Source: Gemmataceae bacterium (GTDB lineage Bacteria > Planctomycetota > Planctomycetia > Gemmatales > Gemmataceae). Taken from it: a stretch of 41,257 nucleotides of DNA. The position numbers and the translations under genes were made by a program. Position 1 is the stretch's first letter. Each line of letters starts with the position of its first letter. The stretch spans positions 1 to 41,257 of the forward strand of contig JAQGHQ010000439.1 in assembly GCA_028288765.1 (NCBI GenBank), given 5' to 3'. The notes under the pieces were generated by a model. It was not told where the DNA came from. It saw only the letters and a program-made list of their open reading frames with translations, and did not search any database. This document shows, piece after piece, positions 1 to 9,334 of this stretch.

Positions 1-192
1 CGACAGGTACCCGGGCAACCGGTTCGGCCACAGTCTTTCCCATGTCCACGCCAAGCCGTGGACATGCCACCCCGCCGTTTTGCCGGGGGCTCTTCCAGTC
101 CCCTCGCTGGAGCCGCTCGCGGAGCGAACGGACTACTTTGAAAGACCCTGGGCAGGTGGCCCCCGGCCCGCCTTTCTGGTTCAATAGCGGGT
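1..192. other. Leading intergenic stretch with a small hairpin
   Basis: No gene is supported before the peptidase start at 193. A perfect 10-bp inverted repeat (41-50 pairing with 57-66, 6-nt loop) reads CATGTCCACG/CGTGGACATG. It has no T-run after it, so it is a weak terminator candidate for a gene left of the window, or a chance structure. I see no convincing promoter. Confidence 0.3.
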
Positions 193-1347
193 ATGCTTCC
201 CAACCTTCCCGCGCTCCTCGCCGACCTCGTCCGGCTGCCGTCGGTCAACCCGATGGGCCGGACCGACCTGCCCGCGGACATCCTCTACGAGGCCCGGGTC
301 ACCGCCTACCTGGAGCACCGGCTCCGGGACCTCGGGTGCGAGTTCCGCCGGCAGCCCGTCCAGCCCGGCCGCGACAACCTCGTCGCCGTGTACGACCCGC
401 CGACTCCCCCCCCGTTCACCGTCGTCTTCGAGGCGCACCAGGACACGGTCCCGGTCGACGCGATGACCGTCGAGCCGTTCGGGGCGCGGGTGGAGGGCGG
501 GAGACTGTACGGCCGCGGGGCGTGCGACGTGAAGGCCGGCGGGGCGGTGATGCTCGCCGCGTTCGCCCGGCTGCTGAAGGAGAAGCCGGCCGGGTCCGCC
601 CGCGTGATCCTCGCGTTCACAGTGGACGAGGAACACACCTTCCTCGGCGTGCAAGAACTGGTGAAGGGCGGGTTCACGGCCGACTACGCCGTCGTCGCCG
701 AGCCGACCCTGCTGAACATCGTTCGGGCCCACAAAGGGGTGGTCCGCTGGCACATCGAGACCCCCGGCCGGGCGTGTCACAGCTCCCGGCCCGAACAGGG
801 CGTGAACGCGATTTACCGGATGGGCAAGCTGCTCGCCGGGATTGCCGAGTACGCCGACCAGCTCCGGCACCGCCCGGCCGACCCGGTCCTCGGTCCGCGG
901 ACCCTGTCCGTGGGCCGAATCACCGGCGGGGTGTCCGCGAACACCGTCCCCGACATCTGCCGCATCGACATCGATCGCCGGCTGGTGACCGGCGAGAAGC
1001 CGGACGAGGTGATCGCCGACCTCCACACGTTCCTGACGGCCTACCCGGGCGTCGACTTTCCGTTCGCGGCTTTGCCCGGCAAGCTCGCCTGCCCACCGCT
1101 CAGCCCCGCGAACTCCGGTGACCTTGTGGCCCGGCTCGGGGCGGTGATCGACGCGGTCGCAGGCCGGCACGAGGTCCACGTCGTCCCATACGGGACGGAC
1201 GCCTCAACCATCACCGGGGCCGGCATCCCGGCCGTCGTGTTCGGCCCGGGGGACATCGCCCAGGCGCACACGAAGGACGAGTGGATCGACCTCGCCCAGC
1301 TCGAACCCGCTGCCGAGATCCTGTACCGGTTTGCCCTCGGACGGTGA
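193..1347 (+). CDS. M20 family metallopeptidase (ArgE/DapE/ACY1-like deacylase)
   Basis: A 384-residue protein of the M20 dinuclear zinc hydrolases, which remove acyl groups from amino-acid or small-peptide substrates in the cytoplasm. The metal and catalytic residues can be placed: H82 and D84 in EAHQDTVPVD, D112 in GRGACDVKAGG, the E146-E147 pair in DEEHT, E170 in VVAEPT and H359 in AQAHTKDEW. The dimerisation (lid) domain lies at about 175-290. The length is normal for acetylornithine deacetylase or succinyl-diaminopimelate desuccinylase, but the sequence does not separate these from carboxypeptidase G2-like members, so I give no gene symbol. No signal peptide is visible and the Shine-Dalgarno site before the ATG is weak. 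It stands alone, with no arginine or lysine biosynthesis genes nearby. Confidence 0.93.
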   Translation: MLPNLPALLADLVRLPSVNPMGRTDLPADILYEARVTAYLEHRLRDLGCEFRRQPVQPGRDNLVAVYDPPTPPPFTVVFEAHQDTVPVDAMTVEPFGARVEGGRLYGRGACDVKAGGAVMLAAFARLLKEKPAGSARVILAFTVDEEHTFLGVQELVKGGFTADYAVVAEPTLLNIVRAHKGVVRWHIETPGRACHSSRPEQGVNAIYRMGKLLAGIAEYADQLRHRPADPVLGPRTLSVGRITGGVSANTVPDICRIDIDRRLVTGEKPDEVIADLHTFLTAYPGVDFPFAALPGKLACPPLSPANSGDLVARLGAVIDAVAGRHEVHVVPYGTDASTITGAGIPAVVFGPGDIAQAHTKDEWIDLAQLEPAAEILYRFALGR

Positions 1348-1722
1348 CCCCGTGACAACCGACCGGGCTCGACCCCACTCCGCGCCTCTCCCGCGGCCCG
1401 GCGTCACGCATCACAGTCGGGCCGGTCATGTCCCGGTGACGGATCGCGTTGTGGGAGGGTTTGTCCCTCTTGCATTCGACAGACCCCGGGTTGAATGAAG
1501 GAAAAGGACGAAGTCGGGGCAGGGCTTGCTCGGCTTGAATGCGGCAGTAGGATGATGAGCGGACACCACGATTGCTGTTCTGGAGCGGTGTCGTCGGGTT
1601 CTCGGCCGAGGCGTATCGATGCCCCGGTATCGAAGAGATTAAAGAGGAATCAGGGCAGGAGTCGAAAGACAGATGGGTGACGGAAGGGAAACGGCGGAAG
1701 TGCCTGTTTCTCAGTAGTTAAC
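1348..1722. other. Intergenic region upstream of tRNA-Thr
   Basis: I see no coding sequence with family resemblance here. Possible short frames (for example 1495-1680) lack a ribosome site and a plausible composition. The stretch just before the tRNA (about 1640-1715) is relatively A-rich and probably holds the tRNA promoter, but I cannot assign clear -35 and -10 boxes. Confidence 0.3.
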
Positions 1723-1794
1723 GCCGATGTAGCTCAACGGTAGAGCACCGCTTTCGTAAAGCGGGGGTTGCGAGTTCGATTCTCGCCATCGGCT
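1723..1794 (+). tRNA. tRNA-Thr (anticodon CGT)
   Basis: A complete cloverleaf can be folded. The 7-bp acceptor stem is GCCGATG/CATCGGC with a U discriminator. The D arm is GCTC/GAGC. The anticodon stem is CCGCT/AGCGG with loop TTCGTAA, giving anticodon CGT for the ACG codon. The variable loop is 5 nt and the T arm is GCGAG-TTCGATT-CTCGC. The 3' CCA is not encoded. ACG is a common threonine codon in a genome this GC-rich. Confidence 0.95.
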
Positions 1795-1799
1795 CTTTC

Positions 1800-1843
1800 A
1801 GAAGCCCTGCAAGGGTAAGAACTTGCGGGGCTTCTCTGTTTTG
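1800..1843 (+). terminator. Rho-independent terminator of tRNA-Thr
   Basis: A 14-bp stem (1800-1813 with 1822-1835) that pairs throughout except for one G-U wobble, with an 8-nt loop, followed by CTGTTTT. It begins six bases after the tRNA. Confidence 0.85.
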
Positions 1844-2198
1844 CAACGTGATCCTCGAAACCCCATTCGCCCCCTTGCAGTACCAGGCCGCTTACGACTG
1901 CGAAGAGCAGTTCGACGGGGTCAAAACCGAGGACTGAAGAAGAGGGCGGACCAGAGGAAAGGTAGCGATCCCTTCTCCTGGCCCGCCCTGACTGTCAGTC
2001 TCCTGTCGCTACCGCCCTAACTCACTCCCGGGGCGGATTCGTTTCCGAGTTGGCCTCGCAGAATCACTTTTTCTTCCGCCATAGGTGGTGTACTAGATCT
2101 GATTTCCGAACGGAAAAGAACCGTGAGTGGGCATTCCCGACGGTTAGCTTGCTGCTGACGAACGCACCCCAGCTGGTAGGGGTTATCTTCGGAGCGAT
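1844..2198. other. Intergenic region with a possible gene remnant and a long imperfect hairpin
   Basis: On the plus strand, 1845-1937 can be read as a protein-like tail of about 30 residues (containing LQYQAAYDCEEQFDGVKTED, then a stop). Its composition is more natural than that of surrounding frames, but there is no start and I recognise no family. At 1943-1989 an imperfect inverted repeat (AGGGCGG...CCGCCCT at its ends) could terminate the DUF1559 gene transcribed leftward from 3068. Nothing else is supported. Confidence 0.3.
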
Positions 2199-3068
2199 CT
2201 ACCAGTCTGCCAGGAGTTCCCCGCCGGCCGGGGTCACAGCTCCCCAGAACGTGGCGGTGGAGATCGACGGCGAGGTGAACCTCACGCTCCCGTCCATCAA
2301 ACCCGTGATCATCCCGCCAGGGTGTGGTGTTTGGGATAACGTCGATTGACAGTCCGCCGGTGTCGGGGCAGCTTGAAATGTTGGGCCTCCTCCAGCTAGA
2401 GCGAATGACGGTCGGGAGGTCGGAGGCGATCCCGTCGTCACTGGTACCACATCGTCGTGCCCCCAGACTCCGAACTGGGGAGGGCCGTCCGCAAAGGACG
2501 CCCGATGAACACCCCCACCAGCTGTCAATCCAACAATGAAGAAAAAAACATAGGACTCACAAACCGCATAGTGTTCGGCAGTGGCGAAGGTGTTCGATGT
2601 CCCGTCCGGGATTGAGGTGGAGAAACGAGATCCGCGCTGGAAAACCCAGGCGTTGAGGGCGTAGCTGGAGTACCCCCCCTCCAACACCTTAGGGGTGATA
2701 GTAGGGTCAGCCGGGCTGAGGTACATACTAACCCGGGCCAGCCGGAAGGGGTCCGGTGAGTTTTGAAGTTCCTGGTACAGTGCCCCTTGCTCGATATATG
2801 GGAGAAGTGCGGAGAGGGGAGAGAAAGCCCCGTTCGGGGGGCCGCCGATCAGGGATGGGAGTCGATCGTCGTTATCGCCCACATAACCGTGCAGAGCGAT
2901 TAGGATTTGGCGGACGTTATTCGTACTCCGCGCGCGAGTGGCAGCCTCCCGTACCTTCTGGACGGCAGGGAGGATCAACCCGATCAGGATTGCAATGATC
3001 GCAATGACCACTAACAATTCAATCAAACTAATCCCACGCGATCGCATCGATCCGTATTGAATCATCAT
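2199..3068 (-). CDS. DUF1559 pseudopilin-like protein
   Basis: A 289-residue DUF1559 protein, a family greatly expanded in planctomycetes. The N-terminus carries a type IV prepilin-like segment: a short basic leader, then G and [20 protein letters not shown], so the residue before the predicted cleavage is the canonical glycine. The body holds family landmarks: [24 protein letters not shown], and near the end [16 protein letters not shown]. It ends in ADW like its paralogues. Family members are thought to be exported surface or pilus-like subunits, but their function is unproven. The start is uncertain: the internal ATG at 3047 gives the usual short leader, and neither start has a good ribosome site. 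It is the most divergent of the three DUF1559 genes here and is not in an operon. Confidence 0.88.
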   Translation of the reverse strand: MMIQYGSMRSRGISLIELLVVIAIIAILIGLILPAVQKVREAATRARSTNNVRQILIALHGYVGDNDDRLPSLIGGPPNGAFSPLSALLPYIEQGALYQELQNSPDPFRLARVSMYLSPADPTITPKVLEGGYSSYALNAWVFQRGSRFSTSIPDGTSNTFATAEHYAVCESYVFFFIVGLTAGGGVHRASFADGPPQFGVWGHDDVVPVTTGSPPTSRPSFALAGGGPTFQAAPTPADCQSTLSQTPHPGGMITGLMDGSVRFTSPSISTATFWGAVTPAGGELLADW

Positions 3069-3594
3069 CCTGATGTCTTTTGAGGCTTGGTTGACTCGCT
3101 GAGTGCCCGCCGCTTTCTGGAAAAACTGCGTCTAGAATCAATAGACCAAGATATCTTATTATATAATAATGTTATATCTGTTGGCCATCCTCATCCAGTG
3201 AAGACCGGCACCGCTAGCCGTGGTGCGCAGAACGCAGATATTTCATCCGACGCAACTGCATTCATTACAATTATATACGTACTACCTGAAGTTGCTCGGT
3301 TGAAACCCTCGGTCGCTGACGGGCCGGCACGGAGGGCGGCCGCTACCATGTCCTGGTCTGGTAGGGGCCGGCCTCCGTGCCGGCCCGCGCCTTTCAACAA
3401 AGCAAGCTCTCGTCCAATACCGTTTCCGATTCGCGCAAGTCACCATCCTCTGCCACCTTGAGGTTGCCACACCAAGGATCAAAGAGAGATCGTGATCGCG
3501 TCGCGACACGGATCATATCGGCAGCTGCGCTCGCTTGGGGGCGATCGGAACTGGGTCAACTTGACGCGGGGCCGTAGGCGTGTGGCCCATCGGT
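3069..3594. other. Intergenic region with an AT-rich promoter-like patch
   Basis: There is no supported gene. The patch at about 3138-3180 is strikingly AT-rich for this genome and contains TATAAT-like hexamers on both strands, so it probably holds the promoter of the leftward DUF1559 gene. A long-armed inverted repeat at 3321-3386 is listed separately. The rest shows nothing recognisable. Confidence 0.4.
3321..3386. repeat. Inverted repeat, 15-bp perfect arms (REPIN-like)
   Basis: GGGCCGGCACGGAGG at 3321-3335 is the exact reverse complement of 3372-3386, with a 36-nt spacer. The right arm region is itself a small hairpin (GGCCGG...CCGGCC). No T-run follows. The design resembles the three other long-armed inverted repeats in this window, though the sequence differs. 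Confidence 0.6.
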
Positions 3595-4254
3595 TCACAG
3601 AATTCCGAACTTCGCGAACGCTTCCTGCGTCGTCATCCCTGTCGCGAGCGCCTTCCGTACCAGGTTCTCGCCGCTCACCTTCTCCTCCGCCAGCCGGAGC
3701 GTTTCCTCGGCCGCCGACAGAGGGACCACGACCACCCCGTCATGATCCGCGAGCACCAGATCGCCCGGGTGGACGAGTACCCCGCCGCAGTTGATCGGGA
3801 TGTTGTGCCCGACGACGTCCAGCCGGCCGAGACTGTCCGCCGGGTGGAACCCGACATGAAACACCGGGAACCTCATCTCCTGGATTGCCTGTGAGTCCCG
3901 CGTCGGGCCGTCAAGGATCACCCCCCGGCACCCTCGGTACGCCGCCGCCGTCGAGAGGAGTTCGCCCCAGAAACTGCACGCCGACTCGGACACGACCATC
4001 ACGTCGCCCGGTTGCAGCGAATCCACCGCGGCCAGCTCCCCCGCGTACGGGTGCGCGGGTGCGACCTCCCGGGCCGGCACGGTCTGCACGGTGAGGGCGA
4101 ACCCCGCGGCCTTCGCATCCGGCCAGAGCGGGCGGACCCGCGGGTGAAAAGACTGACTGCGGAACCCGATCCGGTCGAGCACGTCGGCCACGACCGGGGT
4201 GTACAGCTTCGCGAGCCGGTCGGCCCACGCAAGGGGGCGGGAAGGAGATGACAT
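3595..4254 (-). CDS. RraA-like / 4-hydroxy-4-methyl-2-oxoglutarate aldolase family protein
   Basis: A 219-residue member of the RraA/HMG-aldolase fold family, formerly misnamed dimethylmenaquinone methyltransferase. Members either cleave 4-carboxy-4-hydroxy-2-oxoacids with a divalent metal or, as RraA in E. coli, inhibit RNase E. Visible features are the N-terminal VVADVLDRIGFRSQSFHPRV, the GELLSTAAAYRGCRGVILDG segment, then the R119-D120 pair of the aldolase signature, and the C-terminal HPGDLVLADHDGVVVVP. R119-D120 favours an enzyme over a pure RNase E regulator. The ATG at 4254 is chosen because homology starts there; the open frame runs upstream through the neighbouring isomerase gene, which is real in another frame. 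It lies 83 bases downstream of that isomerase on the same strand, so co-transcription is likely. Confidence 0.88.
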   Translation of the reverse strand: MSSPSRPLAWADRLAKLYTPVVADVLDRIGFRSQSFHPRVRPLWPDAKAAGFALTVQTVPAREVAPAHPYAGELAAVDSLQPGDVMVVSESACSFWGELLSTAAAYRGCRGVILDGPTRDSQAIQEMRFPVFHVGFHPADSLGRLDVVGHNIPINCGGVLVHPGDLVLADHDGVVVVPLSAAEETLRLAEEKVSGENLVRKALATGMTTQEAFAKFGIL

Positions 4255-4337
4255 GGGGGTGGGTGTGGTGGTGGGGTCGTGAAGGAGTTTGGTGGGAGCC
4301 CACAGGCTCGACCCGCGGGCGGTCGGCGACCGGGGGT

Positions 4338-5318
4338 TCACGCGCCGGCAACGGCTTTCATCTTTTCCAGTCCGGTCTTCGCGACCAGGAGCGGGTCCTG
4401 CTTCCAGTATTCGCGGTTGAACAGCTCCAGCGAGACGTACCCGCGGTAGCCCATCGCCTTGAGCGTGGCGAACACCTCCTTCAGCGGGGCGACCCCGTCG
4501 CCGGGATAAACCCGGTCGGCGTCCACAATCTTCTCCCGGTCGATCTTCGGGTAGTCGTTCACATGGAAGATGCCGATCGCCGCCGGGCCGAGCAGGTGCA
4601 GCCCGGCGAAGTCCGACCCGCCCTTGTACAGGTGGTACACGTCCGGCAGCACACACCCCTCGGGGCTCCCGCACTCCGCCGCCACCAGGACCACCTCGCC
4701 GAGCCGCTTCAGCGTCTTCGAGAACCCCCACACCTCCACAACCGGCGTCACCCCCATCGACTTGCCCAGCTCCAACAGCGCCCGGTAGCGGTCCGCCGCG
4801 GCGAGCAGGTCCACGATGGGCTGGCTGAACTTCGGGTCGTCCCGCCGGCTCGTCCCACCTGTGGCCCCGACCGGCGGGGCGGCGAGCCTGGTCCCCCCGA
4901 CCTGGGCGACCGTGTCCATATCTCGCTTCGCCTGTTCGAGCCCCTTCTTCCGCCGGCCGTCGTCCTCGACGATCCACTCGGCGAACCCGATCGCGTCCGG
5001 CACCTTCAGCCCGGCGTCGGCGATCCGCTTCCCGAGGTCCTTCAGAGACCCCCCGTCTTTCACATAGGCGTCGAGTTCGGAGATCCACGGCTCGATCGCC
5101 TGATATCCGGCCTTCGACGCGATGTCGATGAGCTCGGTGATCGGCCGCGACTTCCCCCACTGCCCGTCGTTGTGCCGGACGGTGCTGGTGTTCAGGCAGA
5201 ACCCGAAGGTCCCGGGGGGCCTGTCGGCCGGTTTCGTCTCCGCTCCGGATGCGGTCGTCATCGCCAGTCCTCCCGCGACTCCAGCCAGCCATGCCCTGCG
5301 GGTCAAGTCCTCGTTCAT
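4338..5318 (-). CDS. Tat-exported sugar phosphate isomerase/epimerase-like TIM-barrel protein
   Basis: A 326-residue xylose-isomerase-like (AP endonuclease 2 superfamily) TIM barrel. Such proteins isomerise or epimerise sugars and related polyols with a divalent metal. The N-terminus MNEDLTRRAWLAGVAGGL is a twin-arginine signal, implying folded export across the cytoplasmic membrane. Probable metal ligands are E195 (VVEVWGF), H252 and D255 (FHVNDYP) and E298 (SLELFN). The ATG at 5318 is chosen over one 11 codons upstream because GGAGAG lies 4 bases before it and the Tat motif then sits at the right distance. It is divergent from the rhodanese gene, sharing an 87-bp gap, and probably forms an operon with the downstream RraA-like gene, hinting at a small sugar or oxoacid catabolic unit. 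The substrate cannot be read from sequence. Confidence 0.88.
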   Translation of the reverse strand: MNEDLTRRAWLAGVAGGLAMTTASGAETKPADRPPGTFGFCLNTSTVRHNDGQWGKSRPITELIDIASKAGYQAIEPWISELDAYVKDGGSLKDLGKRIADAGLKVPDAIGFAEWIVEDDGRRKKGLEQAKRDMDTVAQVGGTRLAAPPVGATGGTSRRDDPKFSQPIVDLLAAADRYRALLELGKSMGVTPVVEVWGFSKTLKRLGEVVLVAAECGSPEGCVLPDVYHLYKGGSDFAGLHLLGPAAIGIFHVNDYPKIDREKIVDADRVYPGDGVAPLKEVFATLKAMGYRGYVSLELFNREYWKQDPLLVAKTGLEKMKAVAGA

Positions 5319-5405
5319 CGCTCTCTCCAGGCGGTGGTGGGCTGTGCCCACCTTCTCGGCTACACAAACCTATGCCCGTCGCCAACGCCCCGAAAGGATT
5401 TCGCC

Positions 5406-6263
5406 ATGATGACGTCGCTCGCCATCGCTGTCTACCTTCTGACTGCGGACCCTCCCCCCGCATACCCCAATCCGGCACTGCTGGTCGAGGTGGGCGACCT
5501 GAAGCCCGAAGCGGTCCGTCTGCTCGACGTGCGCGGAAAGGCGAAGTACGAGGCCGGACACATCCCCGGGGCCGTTCTCGTCGATTTCGCCCCGTGGTCG
5601 AAGGCTGTTACCGCCGGGAAAGCCGACGCGGCGTTCTGGAAGGCGGAAATCGCGGCGGTCGGCGTTGCCCCGGGCAGGCCGGTCGTGGTGTACGGAGACG
5701 ACCCCCGGGATGTTTGCCGGGCCTGGTGGATGCTGAAATTCGCCGGGGTGCCCGACGCCCGCGTGTTGAACGGCGGCTGGAAGACGTATACCGCAGCCAA
5801 ACTTCCCGAGCAGAAGGACCCGGTGGTCGGGAAGGCCGAACCACACGACTGGGCGCTCGTTCCCGGGCGGTTCGCGGACAAGCAGCACGTCCTCGACCAG
5901 CTCAACAAACAAACGACCGGGATCGTGGACGCCCGCAGCCCGGACGAGTTTACCGGGCGGGCGAAGCTGAGCAACAAGCGGGCCGGGTGCGTGCCTGGGG
6001 CAGCCCACCTGGAGTGGTCCGAGTTGCTCGACCCGGCGACCGGGAAGTTCCTGGCGCCGGATCAGCTGGCGAAGCTCATCAAAGACCGGAATATCGACCT
6101 CGCCAAGCCCCAGGTGACCTATTGCCAGAGCGGGGGTCGGGCGGCGGTACTGGCGTTCGGGCTTGAGCTCATGGGAGCCAAGAACGTACGGAACTATTAC
6201 GCCAGCTGGGGTGAGTGGGGGAACTCGACAGACACCCCGGTTGCGACCCCGGGGAAGGAGTGA
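5406..6263 (+). CDS. Exported two-domain sulfurtransferase (rhodanese)
   Basis: A 285-residue tandem-rhodanese protein of the thiosulfate/3-mercaptopyruvate sulfurtransferase type. It transfers a sulfane sulfur to cyanide or another thiophile through a cysteine persulfide. The first domain (about 25-135) contains LLDVRGKAKYEAGHIPGAV but lacks the catalytic cysteine, as is normal. The second (about 165-275) carries C240 in TYCQSGGRAAV, the active-site loop. The loop CQSGGRA matches neither the classic thiosulfate (CRKGVT) nor mercaptopyruvate (CGSGVT) signature, so the donor is open. A short hydrophobic N-terminus (MMTSLAIAVYLLTA) suggests a signal peptide. AAAGGA lies 7 bases before the ATG at 5406; the frame extends far upstream but only as antisense to the isomerase. 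Confidence 0.9.
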   Translation: MMTSLAIAVYLLTADPPPAYPNPALLVEVGDLKPEAVRLLDVRGKAKYEAGHIPGAVLVDFAPWSKAVTAGKADAAFWKAEIAAVGVAPGRPVVVYGDDPRDVCRAWWMLKFAGVPDARVLNGGWKTYTAAKLPEQKDPVVGKAEPHDWALVPGRFADKQHVLDQLNKQTTGIVDARSPDEFTGRAKLSNKRAGCVPGAAHLEWSELLDPATGKFLAPDQLAKLIKDRNIDLAKPQVTYCQSGGRAAVLAFGLELMGAKNVRNYYASWGEWGNSTDTPVATPGKE

Positions 6264-6457
6264 CCGGTCGTACCGGTTGTGCCGAATATATCGTATAGCA
6301 AACCAATTCCCAGAATGGTCTTAGGATGATTTTTGTGCGTCCGGCTGGCCATGCCCCGGGACCGGTTATAGCATCAACGTGGTTTCCGTTCAGTGCCCCG
6401 CCCTCGCCGGGGCAATGCGCCGGTCGCCGACCCTGTCACCAACCAGTCCAGCCGGTC

Positions 6458-9184
6458 ATGAACTCCCAGGACCAGGCCGAACTCGCCCGGGCTTTGTTCG
6501 AGGAGAGCGGGGACGCCATGTTCCTCGTCGACCCCGACACCGACCAGCTGGTCGACGCGAACCCGGTCGTCCTCCGGCTGACCGGGTTCGAGCGGGCGGA
6601 GGTGGTCGAGTTCCCGGCGACCTACCTGTTCCGGGTCGAAGCCCCCGGGGGGCTCCACCGGCTGCGCGGGGCGTTCACCAAGACGATGGTGTTCCACGGC
6701 CAGGACGGGTTCCTACTCCGCACCAAGGAGGACGCGGCCTGGATCCCCGTCAACCTGACCGTCTCGCGGCTACACCTCGCCCCCAAGCCGCTCGCGCTGG
6801 TCGTCGCCCGGGACGACCGGGAGCGGCGGGCCGCGCTGGCCCAGGCCCGGTGGGTCGAGGCCGAGCTCCGGACCGTGCTGGCCAACGCCCCGGCCGCCCT
6901 CTGGAGCGCCGAGCGGGTCGCCGGGCCGGACGTCCTCGCCGGCTGGCAGTTCCGGTACGTCTCCCCACTCCTGGCCGCGCTCGCCGGACGGCCGCCCGAG
7001 TTCCTCGACCACCCGCTCCGCTGGGCCGAGGCCGTCCACCCGGCCGACCGGGACGAGTACCGGGTGGTGGTCCGGAAGCTGCTCACCGGGGCCGCGGCCG
7101 ACGCCGAACAGGTCTACCGGGTGCAGGCCCCGGACGGGTCGGTCCGGTGGGTCCGGGACCGGCTCCTGGTAGTCCGCGACAGGTCCGGCCGCCCGGCCCG
7201 GATGGACGGGTGTGTGGCGGACGTGACCGCCCAGCGGCAGGCCGAGGAGACCATCCGCCAGAGCGAGCTGCGGTTCCGGGCCCTGGTCGAAAAGAGCGCC
7301 GACGGGATTATGTTGCTCGACGAGCGGGGGGTGATCCGGTACGCGAGCCCGGCCTCCAAGCTGGTCACCGGGCAAGACCCGCCGGCCCTGGTCGGGACGT
7401 CCGTGTTCGACCGGGTCCACCCCGCCGAGCGGGCGGGCGGGGCGGAGTTATTCGCCCGCATCCTGGCTTACCCGGGCGAGTCGTTCTCCTGGACCGGCCG
7501 CGGGGTCGCCGACGACGGGGCGGTCCGGGTGATCGAGACGACCGCGTGCAACCGGCTGGCCGACCCGAGCGTCCGGGCGGTAGTGGTGAACTACCGGGAC
7601 GTGACCGAGCGGGACCGGGCGGCCCGCAAACTGGAGCGGCAGCACGCGCTCCTCGAAGGGCTATTCGCGTCGGTCCCGGACCTGGTCTGCTACAAGGACC
7701 GGGACCTCCGGTTTCTGGGCGGGAATCCGGCGTTCGAGGAGCTCGCCGGGCGGCCGGAGGCGGACCTGATCGGGAAGACCTGCCGGGAGGTGTTCACCAG
7801 CGACTGGGCGGCCCGGCTCCGGGCGGCCGAGCCCGGGGTCATCGAGACCGGTCGGGCCGTCCGGGCCAGGGACTGGGTGACCTACCCGGACGGGCGGACG
7901 GCCCTGCTGGACATCGTGATCTCCCCCCTCCGGGGAACCGACGGCGGGATCACCGGGGTGATCATCGTCGGCCGCGACGTGACCGACCGGGACCGGTTGG
8001 AGGAAGCGCTTCGACAGGCGGCGAAGATGGAGGCGGTGGGCCGGCTGGCGGGCGGGATCGCCCACGACTTCAACAACCTCCTGACCGTCATTCTCGGGAA
8101 CCTGGAGTTGGTCCGCGGCGGGATCGACCCGGCCGACGCGACAGCCCTGCTGACCGCGGCCGAGGGGGCGGGCCGGCAGGCGGCCGAACTGACCCAGCAG
8201 ATACTCGGGTTCGCCCGGCGCCGCCCCCTCGTGTCGACGGTCGTAGACCTGAACGCCCTCGCCCGGGAGGAGCTCACCCTGATTCGCCGGTCGATCGACC
8301 CCCGGGTCACGGTCGTCTTCGCCCCGGCCCCGGGCCTCCGCCCGGTCGCCGCGGACCCGGTCCAGGTCCGGCAGATTCTAATGAATCTCTGCCTGAATGC
8401 GCGGGACGCGATGCCGCACGGCGGGTCGCTGACCATCGAGACCGCCCCCGCCGACACACTGCCGGACGCCGTGGCCGCCGCCCCCCCGCCGCCGGCCGGG
8501 TACGCCCGGCTGAGCGTGGCGGACACCGGGTGCGGGATGACGGAGGAGGTGCGGGCGAAGGTGTTCGAGCCGTTCTTCACCACCAAGGAGCTGGGGAAAG
8601 GGACGGGCCTTGGGCTCGCGGTGGTGTACGGGGTGGCCCAGGCTCACGGGGGGCGGGTGTGGTGCCACAGCGAGCCCGGGCGGGGGAGCCGGTTCGACGT
8701 CTACCTGCCCTCTTCGACCGAGGAATTGCCCGCCGCGACACAGGAAGCGGTTCCGGCCGTGACCCCCGGGCAGGGGGAAACGATTCTGCTGGTCGACGAC
8801 GAAGGGGCGGTGCGGGCCCTGGCCGAGGCCGGGCTGCGGAGGTACGGATACCGGGTGATTCTGGCCGAGGATGGCGCGAAGGGGGTGGAAGCGTTCAAGG
8901 CGAATGCCGGGCGAATCGGGCTGGTGGTCCTCGATATGATGATGCCGAACATGAACGGGCGGCAGGCATTCGACGCAATCCGGGCGGTCGACCCCCGGGT
9001 GCCAATCCTGTTTGCCAGTGGGTATCCGGCCGGCCAGCTGCTCCCGGGCCTTCTTCCACGGGGCACGTCGTTCCTGCCCAAGCCGTACACGCCCACCCGA
9101 CTTGCCGCCACCATCCGGCGGATGCTGGACGAGAAGGCCCACGACCCCGGGGCGAGAGCGGACGACGACAGGGCACCGGGGTGA
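6458..9184 (+). CDS. Multi-PAS hybrid sensor histidine kinase with receiver domain
   Basis: A 908-residue soluble hybrid kinase. Four PAS-type sensory domains follow one another at about 8-125, 132-268, 270-390 and 395-518. The second has the WxFxYVSP...HPADRDEY pattern and the RWVRDR ending of PAS-fold-3. The HisKA region has the H-box [17 protein letters not shown] with phospho-acceptor H536. The ATPase domain shows [36 protein letters not shown] receiver domain (about 774-890) has ILLVDDE, phospho-acceptor D826 in [12 protein letters not shown], and the KPYT lysine. No membrane segment or signal peptide is present, so it senses a cytoplasmic cue. The receiver shows no output domain and no response regulator gene is adjacent, so a distant phosphotransfer partner is implied. 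The ATG at 6458 (MNSQDQ) is preferred to one 44 codons upstream because the earlier residues look non-coding. Confidence 0.93.
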   Translation: MNSQDQAELARALFEESGDAMFLVDPDTDQLVDANPVVLRLTGFERAEVVEFPATYLFRVEAPGGLHRLRGAFTKTMVFHGQDGFLLRTKEDAAWIPVNLTVSRLHLAPKPLALVVARDDRERRAALAQARWVEAELRTVLANAPAALWSAERVAGPDVLAGWQFRYVSPLLAALAGRPPEFLDHPLRWAEAVHPADRDEYRVVVRKLLTGAAADAEQVYRVQAPDGSVRWVRDRLLVVRDRSGRPARMDGCVADVTAQRQAEETIRQSELRFRALVEKSADGIMLLDERGVIRYASPASKLVTGQDPPALVGTSVFDRVHPAERAGGAELFARILAYPGESFSWTGRGVADDGAVRVIETTACNRLADPSVRAVVVNYRDVTERDRAARKLERQHALLEGLFASVPDLVCYKDRDLRFLGGNPAFEELAGRPEADLIGKTCREVFTSDWAARLRAAEPGVIETGRAVRARDWVTYPDGRTALLDIVISPLRGTDGGITGVIIVGRDVTDRDRLEEALRQAAKMEAVGRLAGGIAHDFNNLLTVILGNLELVRGGIDPADATALLTAAEGAGRQAAELTQQILGFARRRPLVSTVVDLNALAREELTLIRRSIDPRVTVVFAPAPGLRPVAADPVQVRQILMNLCLNARDAMPHGGSLTIETAPADTLPDAVAAAPPPPAGYARLSVADTGCGMTEEVRAKVFEPFFTTKELGKGTGLGLAVVYGVAQAHGGRVWCHSEPGRGSRFDVYLPSSTEELPAATQEAVPAVTPGQGETILLVDDEGAVRALAEAGLRRYGYRVILAEDGAKGVEAFKANAGRIGLVVLDMMMPNMNGRQAFDAIRAVDPRVPILFASGYPAGQLLPGLLPRGTSFLPKPYTPTRLAATIRRMLDEKAHDPGARADDDRAPG

Positions 9185-9334
9185 CGGGGGGCGGTGCGAG
9201 TACTCGCCCGCAGCGGGGCCGCTTGGGCATTTCGCAGATTGAGGGTCTACCCCGTTCTCCGGTGGTGCTTACCGAGTATCTAACGCCGTACTGTTCTGGC
9301 ATACGTTGACGCGCGAGGTTCGGCCCGTCCGCTC

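Noticed and set aside
3595..5478. A single 627-codon minus-strand open frame
   Set aside because: Only its last 219 codons match a family (RraA-like). The first part is antisense-like filler in the alternative frame of the isomerase gene, which is real. GC-rich DNA produces such run-on frames.
6379..9309. A 976-codon plus-strand frame over the hybrid kinase
   Set aside because: It is a shadow frame rich in Arg, Gly and Pro; the true frame has complete PAS, HisKA, ATPase and receiver motifs.
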